64,000 bases of DNA from Ditylenchus dipsaci. Lineage: Eukaryota > Nematoda > Chromadorea > Rhabditida > Anguinidae. Shown one piece after another: positions 46,711 through 57,800 of this stretch; position 1 is the first letter of the stretch; each line of letters begins with the position of its first letter. A program made the position numbers and the translations under genes. The stretch spans positions 1 through 64,000 of the forward strand of contig SADC01001339.1 of assembly GCA_004194705.1 (NCBI GenBank), in the 5' to 3' direction. The notes under the pieces are model-generated. The model was given only the letters and a program-made list of their open reading frames with translations. It ran no database searches and was not told the origin of the DNA.

Positions 46711-46847
46711 GGCACTAGTAAAGAATCCTTGTCCAAATATGCCTTGGTCCCCCCTGTTGTTTTTTTGTGAATGGCACAAGCTGTTTTTCACAAAAAAACA
46801 ACAGGGGGACCAAGGCATATTTTGGACAAGGATTCTTTACTAGTGCC
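46711..46847. mobile_element. 137-bp near-perfect palindrome MITE, 8-bp TSD TTACTACT
   Basis: Arms of about 58 bp start GGCACTAGTAAAGAATCCTT; exact duplications TTACTACT at 46703-46710 and 46848-46855. Confidence 0.87.
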
Positions 46848-48024
46848 TTACTACTTGTTCTATCACAAAAACACAAAATCTGAGCCCAAAATCGTGTTCA
46901 GCGCATAAAATAGCCCCAGAATAAAGCTATGTAAATTCTGAAAAATTGATGACGGGATGACCGGTCATCAATTTTTCATGAAAAATTGAAAAAATTTCAC
47001 TTTTCACTTTTCAATTTTTCAATAGTCTGCTTGAAAATGAAAAAAATTTCAATTTTTCATTTTCACTTTTCATTTTCAATTTTTCAATTTTTCGAATATT
47101 AGTCTGCTTGAGAATTTTCACTTTTCAATTTTTCATTTTCAATTTTTCATTTTCACTTTTCAAATAGTCTGCTAGGCCCCTGGATTCAATTGTTTTGGCC
47201 GGCTGTTAATTAAAATGATTAGAATGAACACTCGATTTAGTGTACACCTGGAGCCGGCCCCCAGGGTGTACACTAAATCGAGAGTCGACTGTATGCGCAT
47301 GAAATTTTCAGCTATTACTGCTAGTAAGGATTTAAGTTCTGCTTATTTAGGTGTTAACTACGTTTTTAAAAAATGACACAATTCTTTCTTTTGGTCAAAA
47401 ATATGACAAATAATCATCGTAAACTACTCCTCGATATGTCATTAGAAACCTCGTGATTTGAGCTTGCTTTTAAACTGGATTAGTCAAACAGTCAAAAAAT
47501 TAGTCAAAAAATTTGGCGAGATCTGTAATCTTGCAGTTGAATGAGTAGAAATCTGGACTTCGAGGGATCAGAGGGTCAGATGTTCAGCAAATACCAACTT
47601 AAAAAAAATGTTCACTATCGTGTTCAGCGAAAATTCTGTGTCGATTCGGGCAATCACTACACTCGGCCATAGGAGTGTTAAATAAATAAATATACAGTTG
47701 AACCTCGAAAAATGTTCGCTAAATCAAGGTTTTGATTAAATATAGGGTTGAGTATAAATAAGCAAATAGGCATCAAAAAAGGTTCGTTAATTCGTGGGTT
47801 TCGATAAATAGAGAATTCGTTGAACCGAGGTTTGCCTGTAACTAAATGAGTATTTATGGGTCATACTGAAAAATTGGCCCATTTTGGGAAACCTATTTAA
47901 GACGGATGATTGTATTTGTGAAAATTTTAGATCTCTGCAAAGTGTACATTTTTGTAAATTCAGTGTAATTTTTTGTTGGACTTTATCGCATATACTAGAA
48001 ATTCAGTGTGATGCTGCTATTTTT

Positions 48025-48170
48025 TCATCGGAACTTAATCTCGTGTTGCTGCAAACTGATTGATTCATATGTAGAATTGAATGGCTGAGCACCGAAATTT
48101 TCTTCCAACTCCAGTTTATCTGCTTCAATGGCAGCTTTTTGACGGCGACTTAGGGTTCGATTCAGAAACC
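48025..48170 (-). CDS. secreted orphan exon 4 with stop
   Basis: The acceptor is AAAATTTCAG. It encodes FLNRTLSRRQKAAIEADKLE, then NFGAQPFNSTYESISLQQHE and IKFR, with TGA at 48027-48025. No AATAAA on the - strand was seen within the next few hundred bases. Confidence 0.68.
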
Positions 48171-49396
48171 CTGAAATTTTATCCATTTACTGTATCTGAC
48201 TAACTTTCTCTATTTCGCCTTACTTGTTACTACTTGCCGAATTTTGTCCTGATCTGCTCCACTTTTTCTATGCTTTCTAACAGAGTCGTGAAGTTTACGT
48301 AGCTGTGTAACTGTTAGATACTTCCTGGCAAACTGCTGCAATGCAAGCCATAAGCAAATAATAATTTTAGAAAATTACAGTCAACCCTCGATCAATAAAA
48401 AGTCTAAAAGGTAACGGCGTAGTCTTTATGAAAAGAACACTAAAATCGTACAAGAATCATTGCTTTGTAATTTTTTTAGATTCTCGATTGCTTGGATCTC
48501 AAAGAATATAGATTCAACAAGACATTTTAGCATGAAACTTTTTGTGAAGAAAAATTAGTCAGTTTATTACTTTGGCTTTTTCTATCAGCTCCATTTGTGT
48601 TATAGGAACTTTAGTAAAAGGTGTTGGGAATTGATCGATACGTTGCGATGATGTCTTCATGATGTCTTCTATTATTTTGACCTTTTCTCCAGATTCACTC
48701 TCTTGATTTTGGATCGTAGAAGTGTGTATGCCTGGGATTATAATACCTGTTGATGCTTCCAGAAGAGTCTCTACAAATACACATATTTAAATGATCTAAT
48801 TGAAAATTAGTCACCTCCCCCAAAAAGCCTATCCTTAAATCAAGTTTTTGCTTTTTTAAGGGAGTTTTTTTTTATCGATAGGCAAAATTAGAACCCTTGC
48901 GATATTTGGTACCAGACTGTCAAAGCAGAACTTGTAAAAATTTTAAAAATGGAATTGAAACAGTGCCAGAGCCCAGGCGGGAACGAGCTTATGTCCAAAA
49001 TCGGCAGTGGACTGCATTTCCAATTTTCCTTTTGCAAACAATTAATTTTATTTTTGTTTGTGTTAAAATTTTCGTTTTTTTCCGCGCTGCTGCTGTACTT
49101 GCGTAGACTACAACCTATTGCGTACCCATCAATTACTTTCAGCTTGATTTTCAACCTTGTCTTTCAAACTTATTGCTATTCAAAAAAGGTGCATTACCTT
49201 CTTGACTGCTACTTGCACTCTGTAATCCCTCTTTTTCTTGTGTGAACTCCTCTGCTGAAGCTCCTTTCAAATACTTTTCCTGCAGTCGGAAGCTAGCTCC
49301 AAGGGGAAATATTTGGTCATCATCTAGCTGACCCAAGCATTTGCTGGTGGTAAAAATAAACAGCAAAATAGTTAAATCGAAAAGCGGGATTTTCAT
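48025..49396 (-). CDS. secreted protein of unknown family, 218 residues, four exons
   Basis: Exons on - are 49396-49198, 48770-48571, 48335-48224 and 48170-48025, ending in TGA. All introns are GT-AG with matching phases (1, 0, 1). The protein starts MKIPLFDLTILLFIFTTSKC, a clear signal peptide with likely cleavage near CLG/QLDD; an in-frame ATG lies four codons earlier at 49408. The mature part is charged and mostly helical: an acidic N-terminal third (KGASAEEFTQEKEG), a middle GIIIPGIHTSTIQNQ, then a basic helical part (FARKYLTVTQLRKLHDSVRK and FLNRTLSRRQKAAIEADKLE). One NRT and one NST sequon are present. The mature part has no Cys, which argues against a disulphide-rich toxin or venom fold. 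Several basic sites (RKHRK, SRRQK) could be processing sites but may simply be helix surface. I recognise no family; a remote link to nematode SXP/RAL-2-like secreted proteins was considered and is not supported. Confidence 0.72.
48224..48335 (-). CDS. secreted orphan exon 3
   Basis: The acceptor is GCATTGCAG with a second in-frame CAG (NAGNAG), so one Gln may be optional. The donor is A/GTAAGG. It encodes QFARKYLTVTQLRKLHDSVR and RKSGADQDKIRQVVT. Confidence 0.68.
48571..48770 (-). CDS. secreted orphan exon 2
   Basis: The acceptor is GTATTTGTAG and the donor AAA/GTAATA. It reads ETLLEASTGIIIPGIHTS through KVKIIEDIMKTSSQRID to MELIEKAK without a stop for 66 codons. The other two frames are closed. 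Confidence 0.7.
49198..49396 (-). CDS. secreted orphan exon 1, signal peptide
   Basis: Signal peptide followed by QLDDDQIFPLGASFRLQEKY and a Ser-rich end (SASSSQE). The donor is G/GTAATG, phase 1. The start at 49396 is preferred because it places the hydrophobic core at residues 5-17. Confidence 0.7.
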
Positions 49397-52347
49397 ACTA
49401 TATAACAAAGTGAAACAAAGAAAAGAGGCTATTTAGATTATAAGACTACAGCCAATATATCTAACAGAGTAATCATTGCAATACTTTTTTGTATAAACTA
49501 CTGGTAGTAGATTGTCGTAATAGCTATTTCTGCTGCTGCTGCTGCTGCTGTAAATCATTATGCGTGGTGGTGCAAGTCAACCGTCCCAAAGAGCTTTAAT
49601 TGTCTCTGATTTGAGGATGCGTAAACAGGAAGGGGAGGTAATGGTCCAATTAGCCGGATATTCATTTCAGCCAACAGCAAGCGAATTATAACAACAACAT
49701 TGCTAATGCACCTCAATTAAATTACAGTTAGACCACAAGAGTCAACATTATCATCATCATTCAGATTACGTTTGAACCTTATGCCAGGTTACATTCCAAT
49801 CCTATTATGCAAGCTCAATTCACGGTTTTCAAGACAATTGGTTGAAAAATTGGCACTTGTTCACTTGGGGGAGAGCATTTTTATAAAATTTTGTAAATTC
49901 TGTTAAAATAACTCCTAGGTGATTTTTATGTGCTTTAAATGACAAAAAAAAGCTGTTTTCTCCCACTTTCATACAAAAAAAACAATTTTTTGAAAAAAAC
50001 ATTTGACCAAAATTTGACCGAAAACTTGATTTGCCTTGGTCCTTCAAGGCGAAAAGTCATAATTTAGTCAAATAATTTTTTCAAAAAATTGGTTTTTTTG
50101 GGGTAAGTGTAAAATAACCACTTTTTATCGCTTAAAGCATATAAAAATTACTTAGAAGTCATTGAAACATGATTTACAAGATTTTATAAAATGTTCCCTA
50201 AGTAAACAAGTACTGAAAAATTTTCCGCAAAATTCAAAAAATAATTGTTCGCAGTCGACTCTCGATAAAACTGCTTCGATTTATGGTGGGGATTCCCCGT
50301 TGAAAGGATATCCATACAATAAATTTGACTTACAGCTAACCAAACCAGACGATCCAGAGGTTAGCTCTATCAAGGTTGCATTCTATGGGTACATAAATTG
50401 GAGGTTGACTGCACTAGACGTATAATAGTTTTAGTTTGCAGCAAAGATGAAAAACAAATTAGGCTATAATTTTACCAAAAATATTTTTATTTGTTCTACA
50501 AATAGATGAATGTATTGGAGTGTTACCATACGCTAAGTCGTTTTGATTGTGTTTATTGGCTTGTTGTTCTACTATATTTTTTGTGCGGCCTTGCATAATA
50601 TGCTATTATTGCTCTCCTACCCTCTACTGGCGGTCGTCCATCTGGTGAGGGTAGCAGGAGTATTTTATGTGTATTTGTTGTACCTACTTATTTTGTTGTC
50701 TAGCCGTATAATTGATGAATGGGTGTGGATGTCCAGTGATGAATAGTTAAAGAAATATACTCATTTACATTTTTAAATCTAAAAATTTTAAATCAAATTT
50801 TCTGATCTAAAAAATAAACTTATTAGTTTACTTTTAGCATCTAATTTACACGTGTTAGCAATATGCACTTGCAAACAAGAAACTTTAGTAGAAGTCCAAC
50901 TCTTGATTGCAGTCAACTACAAAAGCACAATTAAGATTGGTTTTTATCTTACACGTGTTAAATAAAAATCTCGCTCTGCTCAATTGTCTATATCTGAAGA
51001 GAGATTGAGCTGTGACCGACCAAGTTTATCACGGTCTTCTTACAGTCTTTGTTTGCCTTGTTGTTAGAATGTGTTGTTGTTTTTATGATCTGGCCTTTCC
51101 ATTTCAGCCATCACTCTTATCAGCAGTTCTGCTGCCTTTTCCAAACATATTCTTAATCTATCTGCCCAGTTTAAACCACAATATTGATGGTTGGGATAGG
51201 CACCCCCTCGCCCATCACCAACTTGTTTATAGTTGTTAAGCTGTCCTTATATAGAGAGTTAAATTCTTTTATACCCCTCTTTATATTCAGTACAACCCCC
51301 GATTTAAATCCCTGCGATTCTTGGGATCAGACTGTCAAAACAGAACTGTTGAAAGACTTTAACACGGGAAAGGCTGTGTGTACCAAACTAAGCGTTTTAT
51401 GCAGCATTTCACGCTGAACACGATAACTAAAAAATTTTTGAATACCCTATATGGAAAATCGAAAATTCTCTGTGAAATTAGGATCACTCAGACACAAATT
51501 TGTGCGTTATAGATAGTCCTGATTACGTTCTGCATTTTGAGATATCACACGCCCAGGTGGTCATAACTTTTAGTTTGTACCACTCATGTTTTGCTCAACT
51601 TTCAGGCGGTGAGGTATAGGTAAAAATTACCTATATCTCAAATGCTGTTTCACCCATTGGAATCGCTTCTTTTACCGAAAATTTTTAGGGGTTAACTGTA
51701 CTGCAAATAAGATTTTCGTGTCCTTACATCGAGCGCCTTTTTATAAAAAAAATTTCCATAATTATTTTGCCGTATTATTAGAGACTTCTGAAGATTGTGG
51801 TCCATATATCTGGAAATTGACTTGCCATCGGATTGAACTGTTTAAAATATATAAAAATAATTAAAACGATAACTCTTTTTGAATACCCTGTATTATTTAA
51901 GCAGCAGTACACAATCACTTATCCACCCATTTTAACCAACACTAATAACAATGTTCTGCAATAACAACACTCAAAAAAAAACTCTAAACTCGAATGCCGT
52001 CAAAAACAGCAGCCCTTCGCCCCTATTTTTTATTATTATATGCAAATTGGTGGTGATGGCTGGGTGTGGTGAACGTATATATAGCTCTACCCTTTCTCCA
52101 ACTGTTTTTTTCTCCCACCACAAAATAGGAGAGGCTAGAGCAGAAGAAATAAATAAAACCATTAGAGAGTGTGCTGCCAGGTATGTGGTTGTGCTGCTGC
52201 TGCTGTATACCACACTTGGGAGCGGCGCAGGCACAGCCAATATAGATATCCAAGGGAGGCAGTGTGTTGACTGTGTCTGACTGCTAGGGGGAGGGGGTGA
52301 CCAGTGTGTGTAGCGCTGGGCCATTAACCCTCACCCAATGCCATTTG

Positions 52348-52557
52348 TCAGCCTCGCTCAGCCTCACATTTACTGCTTGGCTTTAGAGGGGGTTGCTTGG
52401 ATTGCTGAAGCAATGGACACCCCTGGATTTTGGACATTTGCATGAGAGAGCACTTGCTTGAGGACTCGTGCTGCTGTATATAATCCTTGCTTATTTGGGG
52501 GTGCTCCACCCTTAATTGTGTCAATTTCGGGTGGTGGCTATTTGAGTTAGTACTCAT
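52348..52557 (-). CDS. hypothetical first exon or small ORF
   Basis: ATG at 52557 opens MSTNSNSHHPKLTQLRVEHP and continues Ser/Gln/Lys-rich to TGA at 52348. A possible donor GTAAAT lies near the end, but its phase does not fit any MOB2 exon found. The composition suggests coding; there is no homology. Confidence 0.25.
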   Translation of the reverse strand: MSTNSNSHHPKLTQLRVEHPQISKDYIQQHESSSKCSLMQMSKIQGCPLLQQSKQPPLKPSSKCEAERG

Positions 52558-52792
52558 TGTGCTGCACTAATTTGGGGCTGGGTGTAGTGCAAGACTTGTT
52601 TTTACTAATTTAATTCTTTAAATTATTTATTCCGATGGTTTGTGTGCGAGAAAACAAGTTTTTTGCAAGTGCATTTATAATTTGACTATGCAACAGCAAA
52701 GCATACGGGAAAAGCCCTCAAATTTAAGTCAACAAAATCAGTTAAAGGTTTTTGGCGTGATGTATTTTTAGCTAGTGCATTATCGTATTATC

Positions 52793-53019
52793 TACCGTAT
52801 TTCCTCTAATAGGAGCACCCGCTCTAATAAGCACACCCCCTCAACTTTGTGGGTCTGGATCTCGGGACAGAGTCAATATTTTGCAAAGCTATTTATTGCG
52901 TTTTCTTAACTTTCACGAGCTTTTTCATTCAAAAGTCTCGAGATCGACCTCAAATTTTACCGATTTTCGAGAGGTTGAAAAATAAGCGCACCGGTGCTTT
53001 TATTAGAGGAAATACGGTA
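52793..53019. mobile_element. MITE of the TACCGTATTTCCTCTAATA family
   Basis: TACCGTATTTCCTCTAATAG at the left and its inverse TATTAGAGGAAATACGGTA at the right, bordered by TA. Interior GC-richer than flanks. Confidence 0.78.
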
Positions 53020-54731
53020 TGCATTTTGCATTGGGCTCCATTATGTCATTAGATTCTGTTTTTACTAACGGCATGCACTTTTTTGACCCACCTTTTTCAC
53101 CAAAGACAAGTTTTAACAACGGTTTGTTTTGTTTGCTCTTTTTAAGACTTGTGGTGCCAATTTTCCCTCTTGCTCCACTTATTGTTGTTGCTGGCTGGCA
53201 ATCCTTCTCTATTGCCCACCACTTGTTTGGTTCGTTCGCTCGCTGGTTGCTGGTGGTGCCGCTGCTGAATGAACAATGAGTTTGGGGGTGTTTGCCTCGG
53301 GCCAATAAAGCTGGCCAGATTGTCATAGAAATGTCTTCTACAAATTATTGATCAATATTTATTTTCATTCATCTGATAAAATCTTCCGAAACTTTCTTAG
53401 TTTTCGTTCTTCATGTAAAAAATATTTTTAATTTATCGAGATAAATGCTATTTGAATTTTTTGTTAATATCATGAGCCATCAAAAATGATTGACAAGATT
53501 AGCTAGGATGTCAAGCTTAATGTCTTCCCAACTGTTGCCAACCTCAATACAAACTTTGTATTAACGGTTAGGTTTATATTTTTACTACTCTTTTTAGACA
53601 ACATCGTCAATTTTATTTGTAAGTTTATATCTTTTTAATATGTGTAGCATAACATACGATTTTTTTAAAGAAAGAACCTAATAAATTGAAAAACTGTCAC
53701 TGTGAACAAGAATTTTTGTCTTGTAATTTAAATAGCCTTAGCAACTGCAATCCTAGTGGGTATGGCCAATAGGTCACTCGCAAACTAAAAGAAAATTATT
53801 TTTAAGTCATTCTCAACATTCTCAACGAAAATCTCCAAAATTGTCAGGTCGGCGCCCAACGCGGATGTCCGTGCTAAGCTATGACAAAAACAATAAACAA
53901 ATATCATAGTTGTAAGTTTTTGGGTTTCTAGTTTACAAAAACATGAATCATTTTTTACCAGGATGACTAACTCAAATTCTTGATTTGGTTTGTATAAGTT
54001 GGTTTTTTGTTGCTTGCTTAACTTTACAGGAGATAATCCCAAAGCGGAAAATTTTTTCAAATACTGATGAATATCTTTCGAAAATATGCTCAAAATTCTG
54101 ATTTCTAAATATTTTGGTTAAATTTCAAAGTTAAATGTGCAATTTTTTTGCTATGTTTGCAAAATTCTCATCATTATACCCAAAAAAAATTCTCCCAGTT
54201 AAAATAAAACACACAGAAGTTTTGAGTGGTGGTCCTAGTGAAATATTATTGTTATTATTGAAGTGTGTGCTCTCTCTGGTCATCGGCCATCCACTAGTAT
54301 CGATTATTTGGCTGTAAAGACCCTTTGCCTGCCTGTTTCCCAAGTGTGTGTGTGTGGGCCCTCCCCTTGCCTGAGTCAAAGGCAATGACCACAATTGCAG
54401 ATGGGAAAAATATGTGTGATTGTTAGTATATAATCCAATATAGAGACACAAGAATCGTTCTTCTTAATATTAATATTTCAGCAGCAGCACCACTGGATTA
54501 TTAATATTACTACTATTACAAGTTTGTGACTAACAACCAACAGCGAAAGTGAAGGGTAGAGCATTGATCTATCCACTTGCCTGCCTGCCTCCCCCTTCCA
54601 AGACCAAATCGTTGGTTGATTGGTGGTGGTGGACAATCATCGATTGGAGAGCACTGCCCCTCTATTATATATTATATTAGTTGGTAGTGGTTGTAGTGAT
54701 TGTGCGGACAGATAAATAGGCCTGATTCATC

Positions 54732-54874
54732 ATGGAGTCATACTCCTCGGCTGCTGGACCCCCTCTTTTGTGGAAAATATTATTGGCTGGTTGAATGCTC
54801 TGCCACATATAAACTACAAGTTTCGCCAAGTCAAAGAAACTTTTAATTTGGATATTGATGGAGATTATGTTCAG
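54732..54874 (+). CDS. TTYH: TTYH exon 1, start codon, apparent 1-bp frame break
   Basis: ATG at 54732 opens MESYSSAAGPP, but the Tweety-like sequence FVENIIGWLNALPHINYKF lies in the frame one base earlier. One more C in the C5 run at about 54759-54763 joins the two as GPPSFVENII, which fits the family N-terminus. No ATG occurs in the downstream frame back to a stop at 54713. The donor is GTAAGT at 54875, phase 0. The alternative is a start in an unseen upstream exon, using the AG at 54718-54719. Confidence 0.75.
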
Positions 54875-57800
54875 GTAAGTGAATTCGAATTGTGGTATCG
54901 TATTTACTCTAATAGTAGTCCCCCCTCTAATTGTAGCCCCCCCCCTAGGAGGGGGTTGAAAAATATTAACCCCCTGAAAATCGGCGTATTTAGGCCGATT
55001 TTGTCCCCTCTAATTGTAGTACCCATTTAATAGTAGCCACCCCCCCCCGAGAGGGTGGTTGAAAATTAGTAGCCCCGGTCCTACTATTAGAGTAAATACG
55101 GTATTTAGTAGGAAGCTCTCTGGAACTTTATGACTTTAGTATAAAAACTGGTGTCGAAAATAAAATTTTGGTTCTGTCCGTTTAGACTAAGCGGTTTAGT
55201 GAAAAACTTGACTCAAACGCAAAAAACTTGAAAATTTATTTTTTCTCTTTTTTCGGTTTTGCAATAACAGTAATCCCAAATTGGAAAATTGCATCGAACT
55301 TACATGCTCCGCGCATGTGCATTTGGTCCTACAGTAAACCCCCGATTTAACGACACCCCAAGGAACCGGCATATGGGTGTCGTTATATCGAGGGCGGATT
55401 ATCCTATTTGAAAAAACAAAATGCAGAACAATGATATGCTCCGTGAATTTGAGAATGAGTTTTTAGTATGAATTTTCATGTGCAAAGATTATATAGAACT
55501 CTCTTTAAAATTCCTGTTTACCTACCCACTGAATGACGAGTCATACAACAAGTTTCGAAAATTAGACATGATGTGCCGGAAATTTCAACATTTCGACATC
55601 TTAGACTCGTGCATAATTAATTTAACAATAAATTTTAGTCACTGGTTGTGTTCTGTGGCTTGTCACTGCTTCTGGCAGTGCTGCTTCTGCTGCTCATTGT
55701 GATCACATGGGTTTGCCAATGCTGTCTTAAGAAGTCGGACAATGTGCGCTCTCGCAGACACATTCACCGTTTGTCCAGCACCCTTTTTGTTATCAGTGTC
55801 ATCTGTTTGTGAGTGCATATTAATTTATATAGTCCTTAATTAATTTAACTTGATTAAGCGCTTTACTGGGGCTTGTCTTTATGGCAACGAACATACCAAC
55901 AAAAGTGTCAACTCTGCAGCTTCTGGTCTGGCTGACGTAAACCAGAATATTCGCTTGGCTATCGCTCAGGTATAAAATTTTCTGGCCTAATCATCCTATT
56001 CGAGCCTATAATTGCCATATTTTGTTCTCATAAATGTCAATTCTTATTTATGTCAATCCTAATCTACTACCTGTAGGTAAGTTGCAGCAAAAATTACTGC
56101 GTTAGGGATAATTTACAGGGTTATTCGAAAGTTTAGAACTTTTATTTTAGCCATACATTTTTTCTGTAATCGAATTTAATTAAAAATTTGATCGATTAGG
56201 CTCTTGATAAGTATCTTTTTGCATCGGTAAAAATCAAATCAAACCTAGAATTTTTGACGCAAAACGCAACCCGACGGAAGGCAGATTACTCTGTAAATCT
56301 GCGCATCTTTAGTCCTTACGCAAAGCACAGAGAGAGTACCAAGCGAAAATCGTGTTTTCAATATTACAACAAAAAAATTCGCATCACAAGCTAAGTAGAA
56401 TTGTAATTGCAAATTTTTGAAATTTAATCACGAAAAAAGTCACGGAAAAAATTTCCAAGATTCTTTAATAACCCCTTTAAATTATCAACAATAAGCTATA
56501 ATTAGTGTAATGATTGCCTACGAGAAGTTTGATAATGGATCGAAAACATAGTAGTGATGATAATCAGGGGTGAAAACAGGAATTGTTTAGGACATTACTT
56601 GTGATAAGTTCACGTAAACGCCTTTAATTGCAGACTAACAAACTGAATGCCAGCCAATTTGAAGCGTCCAAACATGTGGAGGAATTGACCGTGCTGATTG
56701 AGCGCAAGTCTAAGGAGGCGCCTACAATTAACCAAACGGTACGTTTAGTTTACACACAGCAATAAATGGTTGGTGTTATGCTTCGTTTAGTTGGTTCGAG
56801 AGGCAGACGCCCTATTGACAGAAGTTTCAGACAAACTAGACGATGTAAGCAATCAAATCCTCAAAATCGGCCAGATATTTGGCGATCTTAAGTTCCTGGA
56901 CAAGTCTAGGATATATGGGCACCGAGTCGAGTTTGAGAGGTGGGAAATTTTTTACCAAAAATAAAAATAAATCTCAAAATTCGTCACAAAAATGTGGAGT
57001 ACAGTCAACTCCCTCCATAGTGCACACCCAAGGAACCTGCGCCAGGTGTGCACTATGCGAAAGGTGCACTATGGCGGGGGGTTACTATGGAGGAAGTTGA
57101 CTGTATGGTGGCCAAACACATCGAAACCGGGTGTACACTATGGAGGGAGTTGACTGTATGGAGGTTTCCCGTTCGGAAGAATTACTTTGGGTACCAAAGT
57201 GATTTTTTTTTATTCCAAGGCAAAAAGAAAACTGGATAAGATAATTTTCCAAAAGAAGATGACCTAATAAAAAAAACTTACCGTATTTCCTCTAAAAAGT
57301 CCGGGTGGGGAGGTTGATAATTATTTTTCGATTGACGCGTGAACCCGGGAGTTATTGGAGACCCTGTCCATTCCATTTGATACTTATTCATGATCCAGTT
57401 ATTGTGGAGATCTTGCAGTTTCGCTTTGAAGGGTCCGTTCGATACAACGGCTGGCGCCTGAACAACTTCGTCAATTCTAGCTGAAATATAAAGATTGGTT
57501 TCTACACCTCTATAGGAATAATCTGTGGCAAAAATAACGTAAATTCAAATTTAATACTCCGGTTCCCAAGCGGCGTAATTGAGATTCCTGACTTGAAATT
57601 TCATGCTGAACACGAAGTTGCCAATCATTTTTGCTGTGCATGGCCAAACCGAACAACTTGGGCAACTTCCATTACTCTATAACTTTCCATTACAAGATAG
57701 TATGGCTGAACTTCACTTTACCGGAAAGCCGAAAACGCAGTTTAAAGCACCCCAAAGCAATTTTTTGCCGTGAAACAGGTAGAAAACACGTTTTGACCTG

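Larger units (their letters stand above)
38662..48024. other. repeat-rich stretch upstream of known MOB2 exons
   Basis: Apart from the weak exon near 41.8 kb and a unique island at 41.3-42.1 kb, it holds mainly elements: 39176-41030, 42531-42611, 44173-44590, 44830-45070, 45286-45540, 45746-46611, 46711-46847 and short poly-pyrimidine inverted runs at 45540-45690 and 46980-47180. Confidence 0.5.
49409..54731. other. region between secreted orphan and TTYH
   Basis: Unique islands (49.5-49.8, 51.0-51.2, 51.9-52.6, 53.0-53.3, 54.1-54.7 kb) mixed with repeat fragments and the MITE at 52793-53019. The last 600 bases before 54732 are CT- and TG-rich and may hold the TTYH promoter and 5'UTR; no firm promoter element was seen. 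A (CTG)6 run lies at about 49530-49550. Confidence 0.4.
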
